Positions 12,115 to 20,692 are shown, numbered from the stretch's first letter. The stretch: DNA of 64,000 bases from Minicystis rosea (GCA_001931535.1 CP016211.1:9594377-9658376), one strand, 5' to 3'. A program made the numbers and translations. Notes: generated from the sequence alone by a model not told the origin.

Positions 12115-12496
12115 ACCTCCTCACGACGACGACCTGAGCCGAGCGGCGCGACTGCGCGCACCGCTTGGCTCGGCTGCGCGAACCGAGCGGTTCGCGCACG
12201 CTCGCAAACATCGCGGCGTCGCTCATCGCGAGCGCGGGTCGCGTGTGCTCCCCTTCGTGATCGCTCGATCCGAAGCGACCTCGGTGGTCGCCCATCGCAA
12301 ACGATGCAGCCGACGATGTCGCGTCGCAGCCGATGCCTCGGCGCATGCGACGACGTCGCAGACGGTGCATCGATCACCGCCCATGACCCATCGCACGCGC
12401 AAGCGCGTGAGCCCGATGGATCCGGACGGTGGTCTGGTCGTGACGGATCGGAAGGAACCGCGAGTGGCCCCTTCGTGCTCGGCGAAGCTCGGAACG
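12115..12496. other. Non-coding stretch between convergent genes
   Basis: No open frame here has coding character or a signal. The stretch contains a perfect inverted repeat GCGCGAACCG/CGGTTCGCGC with a 2-base loop (12176-12197) and several loose GACGTCGC-type repeats near 12310-12360. I see no gene. Confidence 0.5.
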
Positions 12497-12519
12497 CGGG
12501 CGCGTCGAGAGCGCGCCCG
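12497..12519 (-). terminator. Hairpin after the 40-residue basic protein gene
   Basis: Arms CGGGCGCG and CGCGCCCG form an 8-bp stem with a 7-base loop, 9 bases beyond the stop codon on the minus strand. There is no T-tract, so termination is only suggested by position. Confidence 0.45.
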
Positions 12520-12527
12520 ACGCGAGC

Positions 12528-12650
12528 CTACTTGGAGCGGACGTAGATCCGGTTGCGACGGGCGCGGTTCTTCGCCTTCAGCTTGGCGCGGAAGCGCTTC
12601 GACTTCGACCGGTTGGTCTTGCGCGGGCCTTTCGACAGCATCAGGAACAT
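12528..12650 (-). CDS. Very basic 40-residue protein, possibly ribosome-associated
   Basis: The minus strand encodes a 40-residue protein beginning MFLMLSKGPRKTNRSKSKRF and ending in RRNRIYVRSK. About half of its residues are Arg or Lys and there are no acidic residues at all. A GGAGAG ribosome-binding site lies four bases before the ATG, and a promoter-like pair sits at a suitable distance upstream (12698-12726). Composition and size resemble small ribosomal proteins or other rRNA-binding peptides such as bTHX, bS22 or bL37, but I cannot assign it to one of these. Low sequence complexity is a caution; the ribosome-binding site and promoter support a real gene. Confidence 0.7.
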   Translation of the reverse strand: MFLMLSKGPRKTNRSKSKRFRAKLKAKNRARRNRIYVRSK

Positions 12651-12697
12651 GGGACTCTCCGTAGGGCCTACTCGGCCTGGCCGAGCGAGGGGCGCGG

Positions 12698-12726
12698 AGA
12701 GTACGGGATCGTTCCACCAAGATCAA
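12698..12726 (-). promoter_or_regulatory. Candidate sigma-70-type promoter of the basic protein gene
   Basis: On the minus strand TTGATC and TACTCT are separated by exactly 17 bases, placing a transcription start near 12690, about 40 bases before the ATG. The leader contains the palindrome CTCGGCCTGGCCGAG (12671-12685), which could fold as a control hairpin. The hexamers match the consensus only moderately. Confidence 0.4.
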
Positions 12727-12969
12727 GGAGCTGTGGCAAGCCCCAGCGATCAAGCGCTGCCGCACCCTTCCCCTCCGCGAAATTCAGCCGATTTGCGGGA
12801 TTTTCGGGGCCGGTCTTCGCGCCCCGTCATCATGTGGGGCTTTGGGTCGGCTTTGCTACCCGCCGGAAGCGCTGCGCGATCAGGCGCACCGATCGCTTCG
12901 CGGCGCTCTCGTGCCGTGAGCTAGAAAGCTGGCGGGATTTTTCAGCCGAGGCACTAGTCTCGTCACTCG
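12727..12969. other. Divergent intergenic region
   Basis: The space between the basic protein gene and the 12970 lipoprotein gene holds no gene I can support. It includes a 24-base stretch (12834-12857) that matches 52469-52492 at 21 positions, beginning GTGGGGCTT and containing GGGTCGGCTT, so a short dispersed repeat may be present. Confidence 0.4.
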
Positions 12970-13506
12970 ATGGCTCGCCTGCATCGGCTTCGCCATGTCA
13001 TTGCCGTGCTCGCCAGCGCGGGCGCGATCTCGTGCGGGGCGAGCATTCAGGCCTTGTACGAGGGCGACGTGCGCTTCGAACGCTGCATGGCCCTCGACGC
13101 GCGCCCCGACGTCAAGCCGACCATCCGCCGCGGGTGCTGGGAGGAGTGGGCGCAGTTCTACACGTTCGGGCAGACGCGCGATCGCATCGAGTACGCGCAG
13201 CTCCGCGAGAAGCAGCTCTCCACGGCGAGCGATTTCGACGAGGCCGATTGGGTCTCTCCCAACGCCGGCCGCGCCATCGCCGCGCCCGATCCGACGAGCG
13301 CCTTCGCGCCGCCGCCGACCATCGTGGCCGTCGGCGACGCCGGGCCTCCCGATGCGGGATCGAGCGACGATCACACGCCGCAGAACGCCTGCGCCGCCGA
13401 CTGCCAGCACAGCCTCGACGCCTGTCGCGGCACCTGCAAAACGGCGCCGTGCGAGAAGGCCTGCAGCGGACGCTACAAGCGGTGCGCGAAGCGCTGCGGC
13501 AACTGA
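12970..13506 (+). CDS. Hypothetical lipoprotein with Cys-rich C-terminus
   Basis: A 178-residue predicted lipoprotein: basic N-terminus, hydrophobic core and lipobox AISC (Cys22). The middle region is Asp/Glu and aromatic-rich (WEEWAQFYTFGQTRDRIEY). A Pro/Asp/Gly-rich linker (about 110-135) precedes a C-terminal cluster of eight cysteines in about 38 residues (CAADC, CRGTC, CEKAC, CAKRC), suggesting a small disulfide-stabilised domain. No family is recognised. It converges on alr with a repeat unit between them. Confidence 0.75.
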   Translation: MARLHRLRHVIAVLASAGAISCGASIQALYEGDVRFERCMALDARPDVKPTIRRGCWEEWAQFYTFGQTRDRIEYAQLREKQLSTASDFDEADWVSPNAGRAIAAPDPTSAFAPPPTIVAVGDAGPPDAGSSDDHTPQNACAADCQHSLDACRGTCKTAPCEKACSGRYKRCAKRCGN

Positions 13507-13632
13507 GCTCCGCCGCGGCTCTGCTGCGTGCGTCGATACAGCGAGCGTGATCTTTCGAATCGGCGCTCGCTCACGCAGCGAAGCTTTCGCGACGCGCGCT
13601 TCGTGATGCCGGGCGCGAGCGCGCGGATGCGC

Positions 13633-13693
13633 GATCAAGGGCCGGCTCGTCCGGCCCGGGGTTTGGGGCCGCTTGCGGCCCCATCGTGATCAA
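13633..13693 (-). repeat. 54-bp double-hairpin repeat unit downstream of alr
   Basis: Read on the alr strand, the unit contains GGGGCCGC/GCGGCCCC (13665-13682), then AAACCCC, then GGGCCGG/CCGGCCC (13639-13657). It begins about 10 bases past the alr stop. The linker GATCAAG occurs on both sides (13633-13639 and 13687-13693), 54 bases apart. The same core lies after tssM and, in tandem, after rpoZ. Confidence 0.85.
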
Positions 13694-13700
13694 GCTGCGA

Positions 13701-14999
13701 TCACGGCTCGCGATAGAAGCGCGGCACGCGGCGCGAGATGCTGGTGAGCACTTCCCACGGGATCGTGCCGGTGTGCGCGGCGACCTCGGCGGCGCCGATG
13801 GTGTCCTTGCCGAGCGGACCTTCTTGCTGCCCGAGGAGCACGGCTTCGTCGCCGAGGCGGACGCCGGGGAGATCGGTCACGTCGATCATGGTGAGATCCA
13901 TGGAGACGGTGCCGGCGATCGGCGCGCGCTTGCCGCGCACGAGCGCGTGGCCGCGATTGGAGAGGCTGCGGCTCAAGCCGTCGGCGTAGCCCATGGGCAC
14001 GGTGGCGATCACGCTGGGACGCTCGGCCTTCCACGTGTGGCCGTAGCCGATGCAATCACCCGGCGCGACGTTGCGGAGGGACACGATCTCGGTGCGCACC
14101 CGCATCACCGGCTTGAGCTCGCGCGCGAGCGTGGTCGCGGGATCGCTCGCGTCGGCGTCGAGCTCGGAGGCGAACGGCGAGACACCGAAGACGGCGATGC
14201 CCGGACGCACGACGTCGAGGCGAGCCTCGGGCAGGCGCATGGTCGCGGCGCTGTTGGCCGCGTGGCGCAGGCGCGGGACGAGGCCGAGGCGCGCGGCCTT
14301 GCGCTCGATCTCGGCGAACGCGCGGAGCTGCGCGCGCGTGGTCTCGAGATCGGGTGCGTCGGCGCAGGCGAAGTGGGTCATGAGACCCTCGAGCTTCACC
14401 TCGGGGGAGCGGGAGAGGACCTCGAGGACGTTGTCGAGATCGTCCTTCGAGACGCCGAGGCGGCCCATGCCGGTGTCGACCTTGAGGTGCACGCGGATCG
14501 GGCCCTCGGCCTCGAAGCGCGCGAAGGTGGCGATGCGCTCGATCTGCCCGGCGTCGTAGACCACGGGCACGAGCTCGTTGTGCAAGAGCTCCTCGATGCC
14601 GTCGCGACGGAGCCCATGGAGGCCGCCCATCACCAAGATCGGCGTGCGAATGCCCGCGGCCCGAAGCTCGACAGCCTCTTCGAGGATGGCCACGCAGAGG
14701 CCCGTGATCCCCGCGCGCTCCAACGTGCGCGCCACGGCCGGCGCGCCGTGCCCGTAGGCGTCGGCCTTGAGCACGCCCCACACTTCCGGTGCCCGGCCGC
14801 CGGCCGCCGGCGTCACGCCCCGCGTGAGGACGCGGAGGTTGTGCCGGAGGTGAGCGAGGTTCACCTCCGCTCGTGTCGGCCGGAGCGCATCGGCGGGCGC
14901 CGCGCGACGCGGGCGCAGCACGCGGATCGCAGCACCGGCTTCGCTGCCCTCGATGTGAACGTCGCTCGGCGGGACAAGGGAGCTCACGCGCAGGGACAT
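13701..14999 (-). CDS. alr: Alanine racemase
   Basis: PLP-dependent interconversion of L- and D-alanine, supplying D-Ala for peptidoglycan. The 432-residue protein has the PLP-lysine motif VLKADAYGHG (Lys78), the second-base tyrosine motif GYGHTW, HLKVDTGMGRLG, and the C-terminal beta-domain with GTVSMDLTMIDV. About 40 extra residues precede the TIM barrel compared with typical Alr. The start is taken as ATG 14999; a TTG 27 bases upstream is an alternative and neither has a strong ribosome-binding site. It is a single gene. A 54-bp double-hairpin repeat follows its stop codon. Confidence 0.93.
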   Translation of the reverse strand: MSLRVSSLVPPSDVHIEGSEAGAAIRVLRPRRAAPADALRPTRAEVNLAHLRHNLRVLTRGVTPAAGGRAPEVWGVLKADAYGHGAPAVARTLERAGITGLCVAILEEAVELRAAGIRTPILVMGGLHGLRRDGIEELLHNELVPVVYDAGQIERIATFARFEAEGPIRVHLKVDTGMGRLGVSKDDLDNVLEVLSRSPEVKLEGLMTHFACADAPDLETTRAQLRAFAEIERKAARLGLVPRLRHAANSAATMRLPEARLDVVRPGIAVFGVSPFASELDADASDPATTLARELKPVMRVRTEIVSLRNVAPGDCIGYGHTWKAERPSVIATVPMGYADGLSRSLSNRGHALVRGKRAPIAGTVSMDLTMIDVTDLPGVRLGDEAVLLGQQEGPLGKDTIGAAEVAAHTGTIPWEVLTSISRRVPRFYREP

Positions 15000-15135
15000 T
15001 GGAGTTCGGTTAGCCCAACGCGGCAAGAGGGGGCAAGATTCCAGTGACCTGGATCACCGGCGAATCATCCCGCCGCAGCCTTGTTTCGTAGGCATTCACG
15101 CCGCCCCGAAGCGCCGACGCGCCCCACGAAAAGGG

Positions 15136-15174
15136 AAAGAGCCCCGCCCTCGCGATGGAGGAGCGGAGCTCTTT
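15136..15174 (-). terminator. Intrinsic terminator candidate after tssM
   Basis: AAAGAGCCCCGC and GCGGAGCTCTTT form a 12-bp stem with one mismatch. On the minus strand the stem is followed by a TTTCCCTTTT-like tail, as expected for rho-independent termination of the tssM transcript. Confidence 0.6.
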
Positions 15175-15186
15175 CACGTCGGTGGA

Positions 15187-15251
15187 CCATCGAAACGAGG
15201 GCCGGCTCGCCCGGCCCGGGGTTTGGGGCCGCTCGCGGCCCCATCGAAACG
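15187..15251 (-). repeat. 54-bp double-hairpin repeat unit downstream of tssM
   Basis: Same core as the copies at alr and rpoZ: GGGGCCGC/GCGGCCCC-type hairpin, AAACCCC, then GGGCCGG/CCGGCCC, read in the direction of tssM and starting about 7 bases after its stop. The 11-mer CCATCGAAACG flanks it at 15187-15197 and 15241-15251, again 54 bases apart. Confidence 0.85.
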
Positions 15252-15252
15252 C

Positions 15253-18249
15253 TCAGCGGCGGCCGGGGAACTTGGCGCCGCCGCTCGGCGGCTGGAAGCG
15301 AGCGCCGCCGGCGCCGGGCACGCCCGTCCGCTGCGCGCCGCCGGGAGGCAGCTTCGCGGTGACGATCTTGAGCGGGTTGGTGAGCAGCGGCGTGAGGAGC
15401 TGCCGCGTCTTGTCGTCGTAGGGCTGGAGCATGTCCTGCGCGGCCTTGAGGGCCTCATCCATCCGATCGGCGACGAGCCGCGGATCGGTCGGACCACCGC
15501 GCCCATCCTCCTGCCGGACCAGCTCGCCGCGGAGCGCGTCGAGCTTGGAGATGTACTTCGCCAGCGTCGTGTCGGTGCTCGATCCCGTAGGGATGCCGAA
15601 CTCCACCGTCCGCTTGAACACGGAGGGCACGATGCTGGGGCGCTCGCCGATGCGCTTCACGTCGATGTTGAAGCGCAGGCCCTGCGCCCTGTTGGACGCG
15701 CCGGCGTTGAGAGCCTCGTTGGCGCGACGCCGGACCTCGTCGTTCTCCAACACGCTCGCCTGCTTCTTCCACTGCGTGTGATCTTCGAGGTTGCGGAAGA
15801 GGCGCAGGTACGGCCACTCCGGGCGCCCGAGCGTCGCGTACAGCTCGATCGCCTCCTTCACGGTGGCGGGCGTCTGCACGCCGATGTCGGTCATCCAGTC
15901 GGTCCACTGCTCGACGTAGCGCTGCTCGTAGTCGTCGGCGAGGTGCTTCAGGTTGAGCGGCACGCGATCGCCCTTCTCCTCGGCGGTCAGCGGCACGACC
16001 CACTGCTCGCGCTCGAGGAGGCCGGCGCCGTCGGCAATGTTCTTCAGCACCTTGTAGTGACCGCGCTCGGAGTACGGCCCCTCGACCTCTTTCCAGCGCT
16101 TCTCCTTGGTGAAGCGCGCGCTGGAGAGGATCTTGAGCACGTCGGGGCGGTCCGCGAACATGTCGCCGAGCGTGATGGGCGGGTACTTGCGGTTGGCGCG
16201 CACGTCCTCGCCGCCCTCGTCGTACTTCTCGTCGATGAGCGAGTTGACGAAGAAATCGTAGTAGCGCTTCGCCACCGGCACCGACTGGAGCGTCTTGCGC
16301 GCGGTCGTCACGAGCCCCTCGTTCGGCGCGAGCGGCGCGACCCGCTTCGACTTGAGGAGGCGCAGGTAGTAGCGCACGTGCGGCCGGATCTTGGCGCGCA
16401 GATCACTCTCCGCGATGTTCGACAGAGGCCGCAGGATCTCGGCCCAGACCGCGGTGATCGCGCCGACCTCGGTGCCGTCGACCAGGGTGCGATCCTGGCC
16501 CTTGGACTCGGCCGATTGGTAGTCGCTCTCGTCGACGTCGAGGTGCTCGACGTCGCTCAGCATCAGGTAGGTGCGGAGCAGGGTGCGATCGGCGAGATAC
16601 TTCTCGCCCTTCACCAGCTTGAGGCGCGACTCCAGCTTCTGCCGCACCGGGATGACGCACGCCGTCTGGAAGATCTTCACGTACTCGGCGACGGCGGGCC
16701 CCTCGATGGTGTCGCCTTGGTACATCCACCAGCCGAGGCGCGCGGGCACGCCCTCGCGCTTGTACTTGTCGATCTCTTCGAGCCGATCGAGGAGCGGCTT
16801 GAGCTTGTCGAGCTTGCCCGAGGGCGGCTCGTGATCGCTCCAGTTGATCGCCTCGGCCGCCTTCACGTGCGTCTCGGTCTCGCGCAGCATCTCGCGGTTG
16901 TTCATGAACGACCGCACGCCCGGCGTGGCCACGATGACGCCGAGGGTCGCGGCCGCCGCGCTGATGGCGAGGCGCATGACGTACTGCCGGCGGATCTCGC
17001 TGGCGCTGCGCGCCGCGATGCTCCCGTCCGGGAAGATGATGTTCTTGAAGACGTCGTGGAGGAAGTAGCTCTTCGACTCCACGACCTGCTGGGCCACCTG
17101 CTCCGGCGGGCGGATGCCCATGGCCTGGCCCATGCGGCCGAGCACGCGATCGAGCGGCCGGCCTTCCTGCGTGCCGCTCGTGAAGTAGAAGCCGCGGAAC
17201 ATCGGCGTGCCCTGGAAGGCGTTGACCGCGAAGGTCGCCGCCACGAGCTCCGAGAGGTTCCGCTTCACGCCCGCGAACTCGAGGGGGAACTGGTAGATCT
17301 TCTCGCGCGCCTCGCGGTTCCGCTCCTCGGCCAGGCGCTTCAGCGCCCGCGCGTGGATCTGCTTGCGCAGGACCTCGAACTCCGTGTCGAAGATCCGGCC
17401 CGGCTGCGTCTTGTCCAGATCGAGCTTCAGCGTCCCACCCCACGCCTGCTGGCGATCGGTCTTGCGCATGTTGCCGAAGAACTCGTTGAAGCCGGCGATG
17501 AGGTCGCACTTGGTGAAGACCAGGTAGACCGGCACCACCATGCGGAGCTCCGTCATCACCTCGTCGATGCGGGCGCGGAGCTTCTTGCCGCTCTGCTCGA
17601 GCTGCTGCTCGCTGGCGTCGATGAGCTCGGCGATGCTGATGGCCACGAGCACGCCGTTGATCGGGCGGCGCGAGCGGTACTTCTTCAGCATCGCGAGGAA
17701 CGCGAGCCACTCGTCGCGATCGTCGCTCTCCGTCGCGTAGCGGCCGGCGGTGTCGAGGATGATGGCCTCGTTGGTGAACCACCAGTCGCAGTTGCGCGTG
17801 CCGCCCACGCCGCGCACGGCGCCGCCGCCCTCGCCCTGGAACGGGAACTCCAGGCCCGAGTGCTTGATCGCCGTCGTCTTACCGGCGCCCGGCGGGCCGA
17901 TGATCATGTACCAGGGCAGCGAGTAGAGAGCGGAGGCGCCGCCCTTCTTACCGCCGAGCTTCGAGGTCTTCAGCGCGGCGATGCCGCTCTGCACCTGCTG
18001 CTGGAGCGCCTGGATCTCGGCGCGCCGCTCGGGCCGCGCGTTCATCGCCTGCTGCGCGCCCTGCGCGGCGATCGCCTTCTCCAGCGCGGCGGCGGACCGC
18101 TGCGCCTGGATGAAGCGGAAGATGAAGAGCGCCAGCGTGAAGGTGACGATGAGCGCCGTCGCCAGGATCGGGATCCAGACGGCGAAGCTCAGAATGAACT
18201 CGAGCGCCCAGATGATGAGGATGAGGAGACCGGAGAGGATCCACCACAC
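15253..18249 (-). CDS. tssM: TssM/IcmF family protein (type VI secretion membrane-complex ATPase-like)
   Basis: TssM anchors the type VI secretion membrane complex in the inner membrane with TssL and TssJ. This 998-residue protein has two hydrophobic segments in the first 50 residues. The IcmF nucleotide-binding region follows, with Walker A GPPGAGKTTAI near 120, the conserved GTRNCDWWF, LDTAGRY and the family signature PINGVLVAISIAEL. A further membrane segment lies near 430-450 and a long periplasmic part completes the protein. It begins at GTG 18249 with no clear ribosome-binding site. Homologues usually run 1100-1300 residues, so this is on the short side. No other tss gene lies nearby, which makes it an orphan here. 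Confidence 0.9.
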   Translation of the reverse strand: MWWILSGLLILIIWALEFILSFAVWIPILATALIVTFTLALFIFRFIQAQRSAAALEKAIAAQGAQQAMNARPERRAEIQALQQQVQSGIAALKTSKLGGKKGGASALYSLPWYMIIGPPGAGKTTAIKHSGLEFPFQGEGGGAVRGVGGTRNCDWWFTNEAIILDTAGRYATESDDRDEWLAFLAMLKKYRSRRPINGVLVAISIAELIDASEQQLEQSGKKLRARIDEVMTELRMVVPVYLVFTKCDLIAGFNEFFGNMRKTDRQQAWGGTLKLDLDKTQPGRIFDTEFEVLRKQIHARALKRLAEERNREAREKIYQFPLEFAGVKRNLSELVAATFAVNAFQGTPMFRGFYFTSGTQEGRPLDRVLGRMGQAMGIRPPEQVAQQVVESKSYFLHDVFKNIIFPDGSIAARSASEIRRQYVMRLAISAAAATLGVIVATPGVRSFMNNREMLRETETHVKAAEAINWSDHEPPSGKLDKLKPLLDRLEEIDKYKREGVPARLGWWMYQGDTIEGPAVAEYVKIFQTACVIPVRQKLESRLKLVKGEKYLADRTLLRTYLMLSDVEHLDVDESDYQSAESKGQDRTLVDGTEVGAITAVWAEILRPLSNIAESDLRAKIRPHVRYYLRLLKSKRVAPLAPNEGLVTTARKTLQSVPVAKRYYDFFVNSLIDEKYDEGGEDVRANRKYPPITLGDMFADRPDVLKILSSARFTKEKRWKEVEGPYSERGHYKVLKNIADGAGLLEREQWVVPLTAEEKGDRVPLNLKHLADDYEQRYVEQWTDWMTDIGVQTPATVKEAIELYATLGRPEWPYLRLFRNLEDHTQWKKQASVLENDEVRRRANEALNAGASNRAQGLRFNIDVKRIGERPSIVPSVFKRTVEFGIPTGSSTDTTLAKYISKLDALRGELVRQEDGRGGPTDPRLVADRMDEALKAAQDMLQPYDDKTRQLLTPLLTNPLKIVTAKLPPGGAQRTGVPGAGGARFQPPSGGAKFPGRR

Positions 18250-18595
18250 GCGGCCGACGATATCATCCTTGCCGGACCGGGGGGCCTTTCTGGATCACCG
18301 CGTGATCGAGCGCGATTTCCGCGGCCGCACGCGGCGGCCCCGGAGCCACGAAAGCTGCCGGATTATCGATTGAATCGGCGCCGGTGCGCGCCGCATCCAG
18401 CGATCGCGGGGTCACCGCCCCTAAACGCCGGCTCAGAAGCCGACCGAGAAAGGCAACGTCAGGCCCGAGCGGCGCGACCTCAAAGCCGGCTCGGGTGGTT
18501 CGAGGTATGGGAGGCTCCACGGGTCCAGGGCTCGCTCGCGAGCCCGCCTGGACCGACGCCCGTGGAGGGAAAGGACGCGAGTCCTTTCCTGCGAC
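18250..18595. other. Intergenic region with nested hairpins
   Basis: No gene is visible. Besides the perfect hairpin at 18568-18589, a longer imperfect one spans about 18514-18567: CTCCACGGG pairs with CCCGTGGAG, with TCCAGG/CCTGGA inside. The region must also carry the tssM promoter, which I could not identify. Confidence 0.45.
18568..18589 (-). terminator. Hairpin after the 18596 gene
   Basis: GGAAAGGAC/GTCCTTTCC forms a perfect 9-bp stem with a 4-base loop, 6 bases beyond the stop codon on the minus strand. A second, larger hairpin adjoins it. It is a likely terminator despite the lack of a T-run. Confidence 0.6.
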
Positions 18596-19225
18596 TCAGC
18601 CCTCGTAATCGTCGGGACCGAGCGCGGCGTCTCCGTCTTCGTCGGCGAGGCGCCGCGCGCGGATGGCATCGATGGCGATGTCGATCACTTCGAGGCGCGT
18701 GGCCAGGGAGAAGAACTCCTCCTCCGACACGGGCGGGAGCTCGGCGAGGCGCGCGGTCACGGCCTCGCGATCGGCGTCGTCGAGCTCGAGCTGCTCCAGC
18801 GTCTCGTTCTCGATCTCGCTGTGAAAGAGCGCGTCGGCGACGAGCTGCATGGGGCTGAAGGAGAGGTAGACGGGCTCGAGCTCGATGCGGAACATCCCCG
18901 GATCGTCGCCCTCGGTGCGCCACCACGAGGGATAGCGCCGCCGCACGACCTCGCCGAAGTAGGCGCCCGCCGCGTGCGCGACGACGGCGGCCGTCTCGGG
19001 CTTGCTCCCCGCTTCGGGCCGCGCCGCGGCGACCCAGTGATCGAGGAGCGGGAGCGTCTCCGGCTCGTAGTCGAGCTTGACCCCGAGCGCCCGCTCCACG
19101 AAGCGCACGCACCCCTCCGCCAAATCGCGGACCCGATCGGGCGCCGGGGGGAGCGCCTTCTCCACCGGCGCTCTGGCACGCGCTTTCCCGTCGAGCCCGG
19201 CCCCATTGCTGCCGTTGGTCTGCAC
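18596..19225 (-). CDS. Conserved-looking hypothetical acidic protein
   Basis: A 209-residue soluble, acidic protein with no signal peptide or membrane segment. The GTG start at 19225 is favoured by a strong AGGAGG ribosome-binding site 4-5 bases upstream. The N-terminal 35 residues are Gly/Ala-rich and probably disordered; the rest looks globular and includes AHAAGAYFGEVVRRR and SWWRTEGDD. The tail is very acidic (DEDGDAALGPDDYEG). I do not recognise the family. It is divergent from the metallophosphoesterase gene. Confidence 0.75.
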   Translation of the reverse strand: MQTNGSNGAGLDGKARARAPVEKALPPAPDRVRDLAEGCVRFVERALGVKLDYEPETLPLLDHWVAAARPEAGSKPETAAVVAHAAGAYFGEVVRRRYPSWWRTEGDDPGMFRIELEPVYLSFSPMQLVADALFHSEIENETLEQLELDDADREAVTARLAELPPVSEEEFFSLATRLEVIDIAIDAIRARRLADEDGDAALGPDDYEG

Positions 19226-19457
19226 CGATTCCTCCTGCGGGGGGTGATGGAGGCCACCCGTCCCGACCGCGCCCTCCTTATCACACGAGACGGGTGGGCC
19301 CGCACGGGACCGGGCCCAGCGCCGCGAGCCGCGCCCCGATTCACGGCGCGAGCCTGGTTTTCTGCGCTCTTTGCGGCCGAGGTCGGTCGCCGGGGGGGAG
19401 CGGCAACGAGATGAGACGCCTGGGTGGTGGAATTGATTCCGTAAGGAGACGAGTCTC

Positions 19458-20219
19458 GTGATAGTGTTGCGCAGTTTTTCTATGCGGCTCGGGATATTCA
19501 GCGACACGCACGCCAACTACGAGGCGCTCAGCGCGGTGCTGGAAGCATATCGCCGAGAGCGGATCGACGTTTACTACTGCCTCGGCGACACCGTCGGCTA
19601 TGGCGGCTCGCCCAACGAGTGCGCGGATCTCGTTCGCAAGATCGCGAAGAAGACGATCCTCGGCAACCATGACGCCGCCGTCGCCGGCCGCATGGACTAC
19701 TCGTACTACTACGAGGCCGCGCGCCACGCGCTCGACGCGCACGCCGCCGTCCTCACGGCCGAAAACGCCGCCTGGCTCCGCGGCCTGCCGTACCAAGAGA
19801 AGCTGACGGACATCGACGTCGATCTCTGCCACGGCTCGCCCGTCCGCCTCGAAGAGTTCGAATACATCTTCGCGCCCGAGCAGGCGCGCGAGTGCCTCCC
19901 CATGTGGAGCGAGCTCGGACACATCACCTTCATCGGCCACTCGCACCTCTGCAAAGTCTTCGCGCTGACGCCGAGCACGGTGGAGGAGCTGCCGCCGGTC
20001 GACTTCCACCTCGAGAACGGGAAGAAGTACATCGTCAGCGTCGGCTCCGTCGGCCAGCCGCGCGATTACGACAACCGCGCGAGCTACACCGTCTACGACA
20101 GCGACACGAAGCGCTTCGAGTTCAAGCGAATCGAGTACGACATCGAGACGGCCGCCGAAAAAGTCCTGCGCGCCAAGCTCGAGCGCAACTTCGCGCACCG
20201 CCTCTACATCGGCGTGTAG
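19458..20219 (+). CDS. Calcineurin-like metallophosphoesterase
   Basis: A 253-residue dinuclear-metal phosphoesterase. It shows all the family motifs in order: FSDTHAN (metal-binding DxH), GDTVGYGGSPNEC, GNHDAA, CHGSP and GHSH. The GDxVGYG...NEC form is that of the subgroup of small cytosolic phosphodiesterases and phosphatases often linked to cyclic-dinucleotide or nucleotide turnover; the substrate cannot be read from sequence. GTG 19458 is preceded by AAGGAG at about 10 bases and is preferred, though ATG 19482 (MRLGIFSDTH) is a good alternative. It converges on pyrH across a tandem repeat array. Confidence 0.9.
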   Translation: MIVLRSFSMRLGIFSDTHANYEALSAVLEAYRRERIDVYYCLGDTVGYGGSPNECADLVRKIAKKTILGNHDAAVAGRMDYSYYYEAARHALDAHAAVLTAENAAWLRGLPYQEKLTDIDVDLCHGSPVRLEEFEYIFAPEQARECLPMWSELGHITFIGHSHLCKVFALTPSTVEELPPVDFHLENGKKYIVSVGSVGQPRDYDNRASYTVYDSDTKRFEFKRIEYDIETAAEKVLRAKLERNFAHRLYIGV

Positions 20220-20409
20220 CTCGCCGCGATTCTTCCGGCGCTGACGCGGTGCGCCTGCGTGCGCAGGGATCTGGCCGGCGGTCGTAGTGCGCGCGCAGAG
20301 ATCCATCCAACGGACGCCGCCCGCGAAGAGCTTCGGCCGGCATCTTCCGGCTGAATCGCCGGCGGGGGCGCCGTCGGCCGCCGACGCAGACCTTTTGCTG
20401 GCAGCAAAT

Positions 20410-20614
20410 CTCCGTCGTCCAACGACGGAGAGATTTTGCTGCCCAAAAACCTCCGTCGTCCAACGACGCGGAGATTTTGCTGCCCCAAAACCTCCGTCGT
20501 CCAACGACGGAGAGATTTTGCTGCCCAAAAACCTCCGTCGTCCAACGACGGAGAGATTTTGCTGCCCAAAAACCTCCGTCGTCCAACGACGCGAAGGTCT
20601 CGCGGGCAGAAGAT
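20410..20614. repeat. Five-copy 41-bp tandem array of stem-loops
   Basis: Units start at 20410, 20451, 20492, 20533 and 20574, an exact 41-base period. Each begins with CTCCGTCGT-CCA-ACGACGGAG (9-bp hairpin; copies 2 and 5 are altered in the right arm). In the first four this is followed by GATTTTGCTGCCCAAAAAC, which can form a second small stem TTTTG/CAAAA. Decayed units (GGGCAGAA.ATCGCCGTCGG) continue to about 20680. The array fills the gap between the convergent metallophosphoesterase and pyrH genes and may terminate both transcripts. Confidence 0.9.
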
Positions 20615-20692
20615 CGCCGTCGGCCACCGGCGCCGAGCTCCGGCGGGCAGAACGTCGCCGTCGGCGCGCCGGTGCTCGGCGCGCCGCGCGCG

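Noticed and set aside
20410..20614. Tandem repeats considered as a CRISPR array
   Set aside because: Units are contiguous with no unique spacers, and no cas genes are nearby.
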